A stretch of 16,076 nt of DNA, taken from Lachnospiraceae bacterium UBA1748 (GTDB lineage: Bacteria > Bacillota > Clostridia > Lachnospirales > Lachnospiraceae). The notes beneath the pieces were generated by a model, which was not told the origin of the DNA, made no database searches, and was given only the letters and a program-made list of their open reading frames with translations. How positions within the stretch are numbered: position 1 is the stretch's first letter; each line of letters starts with the position of its first letter. The DNA is taken from contig DCHQ01000002.1 in assembly GCA_002314855.1 (NCBI GenBank), forward strand, positions 25,510-41,585, given 5' to 3'. A program made the position numbers and the translations under genes. Of the stretch, positions 7,423-13,658 are shown one piece after another.

Positions 7423-8346
7423 TTAATTCCAGAGTTTGTCAGGATATACACCTGCGTCCTTAAGTTTTTGGATAGAATCCATAACAAATGGCTTATCCTC
7501 CTTATAGGTAACTCCAAACCACTTATCCTCAGAAGAAAGAACTTTGACAGTTGCTTTACCTTCTGTAATAAGTCTTCCAACTTCCATTGGAATAAAGCAC
7601 TCACTCTTAAGTGGATTTTTAAGGATATCCTCCTTAAAGAATCTTGTAATAGAATCGTCTAATTCAGCAAAGATTTCTGGAGTGAATCCCCACATATTCA
7701 TGGATACAAGTGAGTCAGCTGACATAGGAATGTATGTGGCTCCATCGTCCTTGGAATATGCTGCGCCATCATCTGTCTTGATGATGTTGGTTCTCTCATC
7801 AATAGTTTCAAGATAACCATTAGCATCCATCTGGCAACAGCCTCTTGCAACAGAACCATTTTCTGTAAGTGTGTTTTTAAGCTGATAACCAACCATGCAG
7901 AAGCTAAGTTTGTCAGCACTTGAATTATCAGTTGTAAGGAAATCATAAAGTGTCTTAAAAGCACTTACTCCATAGTAGTCATCAGCATTGATAACTGCAA
8001 ATGGTTCTTTAACTGTATCCTTACAGCAAAGAATAGCATGTGCTGTACCAAAAGGCTTAACACGTCCTTCTGGAATTGTTGCAAAATCAGGAATATTTGT
8101 CATTTCCTGGAAAACATACTCTACTGGTATCTTAGTAGATACAGCATCTCCGATACAAGTTCTAAAGTCTGCTTCATTTTCTCTTTTTATAATGAATACA
8201 ACTTTTCCAAAACCAGCTCGAATGGCATCATATATAGAGAAATCAATGATCTTATGACCTTCATTGTCGATAGGGTCAATCTGCTTGAGACCTCCATAAC
8301 GACTTCCCATACCTGCTGCTAGTATTACTAACGTAGGTTTTTGCAT
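7423..8346 (-). CDS. Sugar-phosphate nucleotidyltransferase family protein
   Basis: A GT-A fold nucleotidyltransferase of the RmlA/GlmU/GalU superfamily, expected to form an NDP-sugar or similar activated compound from an NTP and a phosphorylated substrate. The 307-residue protein opens with the nucleotide-binding signature LAAGMGSRYGGLKQ (residues 9-22), which includes the catalytic lysine region. PFGTAHA (98-104) is the usual GTA/GTG substrate loop, and NADDYYG (120-126) supplies the metal-binding aspartates. No C-terminal acyltransferase or hexapeptide repeats are present. The ribosome binding site, AGGAGGA at 8353-8359, is strong and ideally spaced. The gene is monocistronic, with its own promoter and terminator. 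The substrate cannot be read from the sequence. It might supply a sugar donor to the divergent glycosyltransferase operon, but only their closeness suggests this. Confidence 0.88.
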   Translation of the reverse strand: MQKPTLVILAAGMGSRYGGLKQIDPIDNEGHKIIDFSIYDAIRAGFGKVVFIIKRENEADFRTCIGDAVSTKIPVEYVFQEMTNIPDFATIPEGRVKPFGTAHAILCCKDTVKEPFAVINADDYYGVSAFKTLYDFLTTDNSSADKLSFCMVGYQLKNTLTENGSVARGCCQMDANGYLETIDERTNIIKTDDGAAYSKDDGATYIPMSADSLVSMNMWGFTPEIFAELDDSITRFFKEDILKNPLKSECFIPMEVGRLITEGKATVKVLSSEDKWFGVTYKEDKPFVMDSIQKLKDAGVYPDKLWN

Positions 8347-8381
8347 TACTAATCCTCCTATTTAATTCATACTCTGCCTAT

Positions 8382-8410
8382 ATTCTACCACGATGAAGGG
8401 CGTGGAACAA
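8382..8410 (-). promoter_or_regulatory. Promoter of the nucleotidyltransferase gene, with dyad in spacer
   Basis: Read on the minus strand, TTGTTC (plus 8405-8410) and TAGAAT (plus 8382-8387) are separated by 17 nt. The spacer contains an inverted repeat, CCACG at 8388-8392 and CGTGG at 8401-8405, which could be an operator bound between the two promoter elements. Confidence 0.55.
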
Positions 8411-8445
8411 TTAGAATATTATGTAAATCTGTATAAGAAATGTAA

Positions 8446-8474
8446 TTGACATTTGCCATGAAGAAAAGTATGAT
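8446..8474 (+). promoter_or_regulatory. Promoter of the AbrB-glycosyltransferase operon
   Basis: A perfect -35, TTGACA at 8446-8451, and -10 TATGAT at 8469-8474 are separated by the optimal 17 nt. Predicted start is near 8481, with a leader of about 42 nt before the AbrB-like gene. It is divergent from the nucleotidyltransferase promoter, with -35 boxes 35 bp apart. Confidence 0.8.
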
Positions 8475-8496
8475 TAGTATAACAAATCATACTTTT
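8464..8496. promoter_or_regulatory. 12-bp inverted repeat operator over the -10 box
   Basis: AAAAGTATGATT at 8464-8475 is repeated as its perfect reverse complement, AATCATACTTTT, at 8485-8496 across a 9-nt centre. The left arm covers the whole -10 box and the right arm lies just past the predicted start site. Because the left arm lies mostly upstream of the start, it would not be in the RNA, so a DNA operator is more likely than an RNA hairpin. The AbrB-like product encoded next is the obvious candidate to bind it (inference). Confidence 0.65.
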
Positions 8497-8522
8497 TATA
8501 AGAGATATTCGGAGGCGTAAAT

Positions 8523-8735
8523 ATGAATAAATCAGTAAAGGGACCAACTGGTAAATATGCATGGACAGTAACAGTAGGTGAAAAGGGTCAGTTTGTTATT
8601 CCTAAGCAGGCAAGAGAACTTTTCGATATTAAGCCAGGTGATACACTGATACTTCTTGGAGATGAGGAGCGAGGAATAGCCATTCCTCCAAAATCGACTT
8701 TTAGTAGCCTGATGGGCAATATATTTAGTGAATAG
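8523..8735 (+). CDS. AbrB/SpoVT family transcriptional regulator
   Basis: Small DNA-binding protein of 70 residues with one swapped-hairpin AbrB domain: TVTVGEKGQFVIPKQARELF (about residues 15-34) followed by IKPGDTLILLGDEERGIAI. It binds DNA as a dimer or tetramer in this family. The short C-terminal tail has no ligand-binding domain, so it probably acts as a simple transition-state type repressor or as an antitoxin-like DNA binder. No toxin gene accompanies it. The ribosome binding site GGAGG at 8511-8515 is strong. It is the first gene of a five-gene operon and sits behind a promoter overlapped by a perfect inverted repeat, a layout typical of autoregulation. Confidence 0.92.
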   Translation: MNKSVKGPTGKYAWTVTVGEKGQFVIPKQARELFDIKPGDTLILLGDEERGIAIPPKSTFSSLMGNIFSE

Positions 8736-8739
8736 AAGG
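8734..8739 (+). promoter_or_regulatory. Ribosome binding site fixing the glycosyltransferase start
   Basis: AGAAGG at 8734-8739 is spaced 9 nt from the ATG at 8749. This supports the ATG over the in-frame GTG at 8728, which would overlap the AbrB-like gene and has no upstream site. Confidence 0.55.
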
Positions 8740-8748
8740 TATAGCGAT

Positions 8749-10119
8749 ATGAAGAATATAATGTTTTTCTGTATTCCAGCTTATGGACATCATAATCCTA
8801 CAATGGCTGTTGCAAAGGAGCTTATAGAACGAGGAAATAATGTACGATACTACTCATTCAATGAATTTCGTGACAAAATAGAGGCGACAGGAGCAGAATT
8901 TATTAGCTGTGACAGCTTTTTACCTGCTGTAGGCAGCGACGTGGAAACAGGCAAAAAGACTCTTAGTACTACAGAGATGACCATCGTGGATTTAGAGGTA
9001 ACGATGGCAATGAATGATTTTTTGGCCAAGGAGGTCGAAGAATATAAGCCCGATGTTATTGTGGCTGATTCTGTGTGCTTTTGGGGTAAACTTACAGCCA
9101 GAAAATATAAAATTCCAATGGTTGTATCCACAACAACATTTGCTTTTAACAAATATTCTTCTAAGTATATGAAGAGTAGTCCAGATGAAATAGCTGATTT
9201 AATAAAGGGGCAGAAAAGGATAAAGGCTGAGCTAAAGAAGTTAGAGTTATATGGATATCATGAAAAAAGTATTATGCCTTTAGTTCAAAATGATAACTAT
9301 ACAGATACGATTGTATATGCAACTGAAAACTATCAGCCTTGTTCAGAAACTTATTCTAAGCACTATCAATTTGTGGGTCCATCACTTATAACGGATTTAG
9401 CGCCTGATAAAGAGCATAAAAGACCTCTTGTATATATATCGCTTGGTACAGTTGTCAATTATAAACCGGGATTTTACAAAAAATGCATTGAAGCACTTAA
9501 GAATGAAAAGGTTGATGTTATTATTTCATGTGGAAAGGCAATTGATCCAGGTGAATTAAATGCCATGACCGATAACGTTAAGGTATCGCAGCAGGTTAAT
9601 CAGCTTGAGGTACTGTCAAAGGCAGATGTATTTTTAACTCATTGTGGTATGAACAGTGTTTCCGAAAGCTTATATATGGGTACACCAATGGTGTTTATGC
9701 CTCAAACCAATGAACAGAGAGCTGTAGCCAAAAGAGCAGGTGAAATGGGTGCAGGAATAGAGCTTAGAGGCGAAAGTGTGTCCGAAATACATGATGCAAT
9801 TATGATGGTATTAAATGCGTCTACGTATGCAGAAAATGCTATGAAATGCAGTGAAGACTTCCGTAGTGCACCAGGACCAAAGGGTGCAGCAGAGTTTATC
9901 GAGGAAGCACCTCATATTATGCCAGATGAAGATAAAGCAAATCTACGAAAAGAAATAATCCCTGGAATACTGGAACTGATATACTGGATAATAATGGTTG
10001 CACTTATTTTTGCCATTAAACCTCTTACAGGCTTTAATGGTTGGTGGATAGTTGCGATAGCAGCCAATGTGCTATTTCCATTTTATAAGAGACTCAGCAA
10101 AAGAATTTTTAGAGTATAA
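8749..10119 (+). CDS. MGT-type glycosyltransferase with C-terminal membrane tail
   Basis: A GT-B fold, GT1-family glycosyltransferase of the macrolide/UGT type, which moves a sugar from an NDP-sugar to a small lipophilic acceptor. The 456 residues start MKNIMFFCIPAYGHHNPT, the family's N-terminal acceptor-domain opening with its catalytic-type histidine. The donor-binding half has YISLGTVVNY and the signature THCGMNSVSESL (from T297) followed by GTPMVFMPQTNEQ. Family members usually end near 390-400 residues. Here a tail from about residue 405 holds two hydrophobic helices (about 407-424 and 431-447) and ends in a basic KRLSKRIFRV, predicting a membrane-anchored enzyme. Chosen start is ATG 8749, because GTG 8728 gives an atypical N-terminus. 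It lies 13 nt after the AbrB-like gene, so the two are co-transcribed. The acceptor is unknown; the membrane tail favours a lipid or membrane-bound substrate. Confidence 0.9.
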   Translation: MKNIMFFCIPAYGHHNPTMAVAKELIERGNNVRYYSFNEFRDKIEATGAEFISCDSFLPAVGSDVETGKKTLSTTEMTIVDLEVTMAMNDFLAKEVEEYKPDVIVADSVCFWGKLTARKYKIPMVVSTTTFAFNKYSSKYMKSSPDEIADLIKGQKRIKAELKKLELYGYHEKSIMPLVQNDNYTDTIVYATENYQPCSETYSKHYQFVGPSLITDLAPDKEHKRPLVYISLGTVVNYKPGFYKKCIEALKNEKVDVIISCGKAIDPGELNAMTDNVKVSQQVNQLEVLSKADVFLTHCGMNSVSESLYMGTPMVFMPQTNEQRAVAKRAGEMGAGIELRGESVSEIHDAIMMVLNASTYAENAMKCSEDFRSAPGPKGAAEFIEEAPHIMPDEDKANLRKEIIPGILELIYWIIMVALIFAIKPLTGFNGWWIVAIAANVLFPFYKRLSKRIFRV

Positions 10120-10169
10120 AGATTTATGAAGAAAAATATTATGATGCAAAGGTATGGTTTCAAAAGGCT

Positions 10170-11768
10170 ATGGACATAGTTGAAAAATGTTTCGGACGAA
10201 ACGCTCAATATTACAGGCTTATGGAGAATAGGGATATGTGCGAAAAGAATCAATTAAATGGTATGAAGTTATCCAAAATGTATTATGAGGAATATGGTAA
10301 GCCCATGCTTGAGCGGGATTTTTCAGAGTATATGGACAGGATGGCTGTTGGTCTTGTTGGTAAAGGGTCGGATTGTCTAGGCTACGACGATACGGCATCA
10401 ATGGACCATGACTGGGGCCCTGATTTTTGTATTTGGTTAACAGATGATGTATATGACGAAATAGGCGAAAAACTGGTAAAAGCTTATGAAACTCTTCCCC
10501 AGGAATACATGGGCTATAAGAAAACAATGACAGCTCATTATAAGGGAAGGAGAGGAGTCTTCAAAATATCGGATTTCTTTAATAAGCTTATTAATAGTTC
10601 TGATTACGAGAATATAAATTGGAGAGAGGTTCCAGACTATGCGTTATTAAATGCTTCAAATGGTGTGATTTATCGCGATGATTTGGGCGTTTTTACTGAA
10701 ATACACGACGGCATAGCTAAGGGATTTCCAGAGGATATATTGTATCTTAAGCTTGCAGATGATCTTGCGCATGTGTCACAGACAGGACAGTATAATTACG
10801 CGCGAATAATGAAAAGAGGGGACAGACTCTCTGCTGATCTTATGTTAGCTGACTGCATACGTTATATTATGATAATGGCTCATCATATGGAAAATAAATA
10901 TGTTCCGCATGACAAATGGATTGCTAAAAGTTTCCTTTCTCTTGGACATAATACGTTGGAAGAATGTGTAAGAAAACTTCATAGCAGTTTCAAGATGGAT
11001 GATGAGACAGCACTTATATGCGTTAATAAGGTTATGGAAGAAGTAGGAGCATATACGGCAGGTGTGCTATATAACAGAGATATTATAAGTGATGTTGATA
11101 CATATCTTGATTTTCATTCTGAAGAGCTTGCTCAAAAAGCAGTATATTTGGGACTAACCACAGAAGAACTGGTTCATCAAATAGCTAAAGAGGAATTTAC
11201 AGCATTTGATAAAGTACGTAATGAGGGTGGTAGAGCAAGTTGTCAGGATGATTGGCTGACATTTAGGGTTATGCGAGAAAGTCAGTATATGACATGGAAC
11301 AGAACCATGCTCATTCAGTATTTATATGATTTTAATAGAGAATTTAAAATTGGTCATAACCTGATTACTGAAAAGTATGGTCGAATGATGGAAAGTACTG
11401 CGCCAGAAAAATATCAGGAAATAGCTGACAAATTTCCATTTATTTCAGAACAAAAGAAAGCGGTTATAGAGCAGATTGTTGAGGTTCAGATGGCTATGCT
11501 TGAAGCATTTGGCCAGGGGTATCCAACACTTGCTGACAATACAAGAAGTTTTCATACCTACGAAGATAATATGATGAACACATCATACGAGACATATCTT
11601 CGAGGAGAGATAAGTACATATTCTGATAAGATGCTTCAGCTTTATGGTAGATATGTGGTAGAATTTTTGCAGTCAGGAAAAAATATTGCGAAAGAAACAA
11701 TCGAGAATACGGCTAAGCTATACGGATTTGATGATTTGGATGCATTTGCAAAGAAGAGCCGTGCATAG
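10170..11768 (+). CDS. DUF4037 domain nucleotidyltransferase-fold protein
   Basis: I recognise the DUF4037 family, which has no established reaction. An N-terminal motif, G66-S67 followed by D79-H-D81, fits the minimal nucleotidyltransferase fold pattern (G-S, then D-x-D), as in aminoglycoside nucleotidyltransferases. The central helical part, with GDRLSADLMLADCIRY and HDKWIAKSF, resembles their substrate-binding helical domain. Active-site residues appear intact. Start choice is uncertain: ATG 10170 lacks a good ribosome binding site, and ATG 10263 gives the compact MKLSKMYYEEYG opening usual for the family (501 residues). The frame is open from 10113 and translates to plausible TPR-like sequence with no usual start codon, suggesting a shortened N-terminus. 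It lies third in the AbrB operon, 50 nt after the glycosyltransferase. A role in modifying the product of that enzyme is inference. Confidence 0.8.
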   Translation: MDIVEKCFGRNAQYYRLMENRDMCEKNQLNGMKLSKMYYEEYGKPMLERDFSEYMDRMAVGLVGKGSDCLGYDDTASMDHDWGPDFCIWLTDDVYDEIGEKLVKAYETLPQEYMGYKKTMTAHYKGRRGVFKISDFFNKLINSSDYENINWREVPDYALLNASNGVIYRDDLGVFTEIHDGIAKGFPEDILYLKLADDLAHVSQTGQYNYARIMKRGDRLSADLMLADCIRYIMIMAHHMENKYVPHDKWIAKSFLSLGHNTLEECVRKLHSSFKMDDETALICVNKVMEEVGAYTAGVLYNRDIISDVDTYLDFHSEELAQKAVYLGLTTEELVHQIAKEEFTAFDKVRNEGGRASCQDDWLTFRVMRESQYMTWNRTMLIQYLYDFNREFKIGHNLITEKYGRMMESTAPEKYQEIADKFPFISEQKKAVIEQIVEVQMAMLEAFGQGYPTLADNTRSFHTYEDNMMNTSYETYLRGEISTYSDKMLQLYGRYVVEFLQSGKNIAKETIENTAKLYGFDDLDAFAKKSRA

Positions 11769-11787
11769 TATGACAGGGTGAGCATCG

Positions 11788-12930
11788 TTGAAAGAAAATA
11801 ACAAAAGTAATAATAAAATATTATGGATAAATGGGCTAAAGGGTCTTGCATGTATGGGGGTATTTCTCCATCATTTCTTTTTGGCTTTTTTACCAGCTAC
11901 ATATTTCGGCAGTGAATATGCAATCAGTGAAGCGAAGGGTGTTGATTCATTTCTATCAACTTCTGTTTTATCACTTCCAATTAATGGTAATTTCCATGTT
12001 ATGGTATTTTTTGTGATTAGTAGCTTCCTCATTGCATCATCGGTATTTAGAATTACAGCTGAAGGAAAAGATACAGCGGGTAGACTTGGTGATATAGCAT
12101 TCAAAAGATATTTTAGGTTAATGCCGCCAATACTTGTGTGGTCTGTTATATATCATATTGTAATAAAGCAAACAGACTTGTCAGTACTTCAGGCAGTAAT
12201 GCACTCGCTGCTTTGGGTATTTACCAGTCCTGACGAGCAGCTCATGGGACCATTGTGGTGCATACATTATTTATTTATTGGAACCTTTGTTGCAATGATA
12301 GTTGCACTTATTGATGGTAACGGCAGAAAGAAAGTATGGATATTTTATTTACTGCTTAATATTGCATTGCTAAAGAGTTATTCTCACTACTTTGTGATAA
12401 TGCTTGGTGTAGATCTTGCATATCTAATTAATAGAACTAAATTTAAGGATAGACTTAAAGAACATAATAAAAAACTGGTTGTTTGTAGTGGAATTGTTTT
12501 GCTTCTAATTGGAATCTTTTTAGGTGCATATCCAAGTATAGTCGTTCCAGAGAATTATTACGCTCCTCTTTATGCGGTCGGTCAGCATATAGGTGACTTT
12601 TATGTTATTTGTCATGGGGTGGGAGCAGCATTATTAATTCTATCCATATATATGCTTGGACCAGTGCAAAAGATTTTAGAGCTTGGTTTTTTACAGTTTT
12701 TAGGAGATATAAGCTATGGTGTTTTCCTAACACATAGTTTGGTGTTAGATGCATTTTCTGTATTTCTTATGAATAAGCTCCAGGTTCTACTTGGTGGCTT
12801 TACAGCAGGATTCATAGTTACACTGATTATATGCACCAATATTTTGTTGGCATTAAGTCTGGTATCCAAGTTTACAATAGAAAGATTTACAGAAAAGATG
12901 CTAAGGAAAATGGTAGATGGAAGGCACTAG
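11788..12930 (+). CDS. Membrane acyltransferase, OafA/acyltransferase-3 family
   Basis: Integral membrane enzyme that O-acylates sugars or lipids in this family. The 380-residue protein is hydrophobic with about ten predicted membrane helices. The N-terminal motif INGLKGLACMGVFLHHF carries the family histidine (H28 or H29), and R107-x2-R110 in KRYFRLMPP is the conserved R-x-x-R on the cytoplasmic side. GPLWCIHYLF fits the family's conserved segment. The start is TTG at 11788 with AGGGTGAG at 11775-11782 upstream. No ATG lies between it and the catalytic motif, so a non-ATG start is needed. It lies 19 nt after the DUF4037 gene, and together with the thioesterase downstream it suggests acyl-group handling in the operon. 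The acceptor and acyl chain are unknown. Confidence 0.9.
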   Translation: MKENNKSNNKILWINGLKGLACMGVFLHHFFLAFLPATYFGSEYAISEAKGVDSFLSTSVLSLPINGNFHVMVFFVISSFLIASSVFRITAEGKDTAGRLGDIAFKRYFRLMPPILVWSVIYHIVIKQTDLSVLQAVMHSLLWVFTSPDEQLMGPLWCIHYLFIGTFVAMIVALIDGNGRKKVWIFYLLLNIALLKSYSHYFVIMLGVDLAYLINRTKFKDRLKEHNKKLVVCSGIVLLLIGIFLGAYPSIVVPENYYAPLYAVGQHIGDFYVICHGVGAALLILSIYMLGPVQKILELGFLQFLGDISYGVFLTHSLVLDAFSVFLMNKLQVLLGGFTAGFIVTLIICTNILLALSLVSKFTIERFTEKMLRKMVDGRH

Positions 12931-12934
12931 TAAA

Positions 12935-12940
12935 GGGAGG
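12935..12940 (+). promoter_or_regulatory. Ribosome binding site fixing the thioesterase start
   Basis: GGGAGG at 12935-12940, spaced 6 nt from the ATG at 12947, selects this start over the in-frame ATG at 12917, which lies inside the acyltransferase gene. Confidence 0.8.
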
Positions 12941-12946
12941 CGACCA

Positions 12947-13345
12947 ATGTATTATCATAAAGTACAATACTATGAAACAGACAAGATGGGTATAACTCAC
13001 CATTCCAATTATGTAAGATGGATGGAAGAAGCCAGAATAGATTTTATGGAGAAACTTGGTTACGGATACGACAGGCTGGAAGCAGAAGGTATTATATCTC
13101 CAGTTGTCTCACTAAGCTGCGATTATAAAAAATCTACTACATATCCTGATGTAATAGGAATAGAGGTGAAGGTCGTTGAGTTCAAAGGGCTTAAGCTTTT
13201 ACTCGAGTATATTATGACAAATCAGGCAGGCGACCAGGTATTTACCGCAACCTCTACGCACTGCTTCCTTAATGAGAACGGACGTATTATTCGTATAAGC
13301 AAGGATAAACCGGAGTTTTACGAGGCTATAAATAAAGGGAATTGA
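12947..13345 (+). CDS. Acyl-CoA thioesterase, YbgC/FadM-like hotdog fold
   Basis: Hydrolyses an acyl-CoA or acyl-carrier thioester in this family. The protein is 132 residues, the usual single-hotdog length. The signature YYETDKMGITHHSNYVRWME includes the catalytic-type aspartate D12 and the H18-H19/N21-Y22 segment, followed by the central helix EARIDFMEKLGY. It acts as a multimer in the cytoplasm in known relatives. The start at 12947 is supported by a strong ribosome binding site. It is the last gene of the AbrB operon, 16 nt after the acyltransferase. It may supply or recycle acyl groups for that enzyme, or it may be an unrelated housekeeping thioesterase that shares the transcript; the sequence does not decide. 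Confidence 0.9.
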   Translation: MYYHKVQYYETDKMGITHHSNYVRWMEEARIDFMEKLGYGYDRLEAEGIISPVVSLSCDYKKSTTYPDVIGIEVKVVEFKGLKLLLEYIMTNQAGDQVFTATSTHCFLNENGRIIRISKDKPEFYEAINKGN

Positions 13346-13371
13346 CATTCCATTCAATCTATAGTAATAAT
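13342..13371 (+). promoter_or_regulatory. Candidate promoter at the end of the thioesterase gene
   Basis: A perfect TTGACA at 13342-13347, overlapping the thioesterase stop codon, and AATAAT at 13366-13371 are separated by 18 nt. The predicted transcript would begin near 13378 and run through the structured gap into the MutS2-like gene. Confidence 0.45.
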
Positions 13372-13537
13372 AAATTAATTATCTATTATTTTTGAGGTTT
13401 TTTATGTTAAGTGTGGTAGTTTCTACCATTGCATAATTAAATAGTGCAAGGTTGATTTTTAGTGTTCCTGCTAGGAGTCTGCCCATTTATATAAAGTATC
13501 TTACATTTCTTTATACCTCATTAAATCTTATTATTAT
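13372..13537 (+). other. Structured intergenic leader before the MutS2-like gene
   Basis: This is the gene-free part of the 313-bp gap up to its terminator. It holds a possible 10-codon ORF (13404-13436, peptide MLSVVVSTIA) with GAGG at 13394-13397, a hairpin TGGTAG-TTT-CTACCA at 13414-13428, and a hairpin TATAAAG (13490-13496) with CTTTATA (13509-13515). I recognise no known riboswitch or sRNA family in it. It may be a 5' leader or merely spacer. Confidence 0.4.
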
Positions 13538-13585
13538 GACCATGGTATCTTTTGAAATAAAGGATATTCGTGGTCTTTATTTTTT
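13538..13585 (+). terminator. Strong intrinsic terminator or attenuator
   Basis: GACCATG at 13538-13544 pairs with CGTGGTC at 13569-13575, and TATCTTTT at 13546-13553 pairs with AAAGGATA at 13559-13566, around a 5-nt loop. A T-tract, TTTATTTTTT, follows at 13576-13585. It ends 73 bp before the MutS2-like start codon. It may terminate the AbrB operon, or attenuate a leader transcript from the 13342-13371 promoter. Confidence 0.82.
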
Positions 13586-13658
13586 GATTTATATTTATCT
13601 TTTTTCGGACAGATTTACCTTAGCATAATTAATATTTATTTTTAGGGAGTAAATAGAA

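Noticed and set aside
8464..8496. Reading the 12-bp inverted repeat as an RNA hairpin or terminator
   Set aside because: The left arm overlaps the -10 box and would not be transcribed from the predicted start, so a DNA operator is more likely.
8523..8735. AbrB-like protein as an antitoxin of a toxin-antitoxin pair
   Set aside because: The adjacent gene encodes a large glycosyltransferase, and no small toxin-like ORF is present on either side.
8728..10119. GTG 8728 as glycosyltransferase start
   Set aside because: It overlaps the AbrB-like gene and adds seven atypical residues; ATG 8749 has a ribosome binding site and the family's usual N-terminus.
10126..10179. 17-residue ORF between glycosyltransferase and DUF4037 genes
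   Set aside because: It has no ribosome binding site and overlaps the DUF4037 frame, whose translation looks more protein-like.
12917..13345. ATG 12917 as thioesterase start
   Set aside because: It lies inside the acyltransferase gene, while ATG 12947 has GGGAGG 6 nt upstream and begins at the conserved hotdog sequence.
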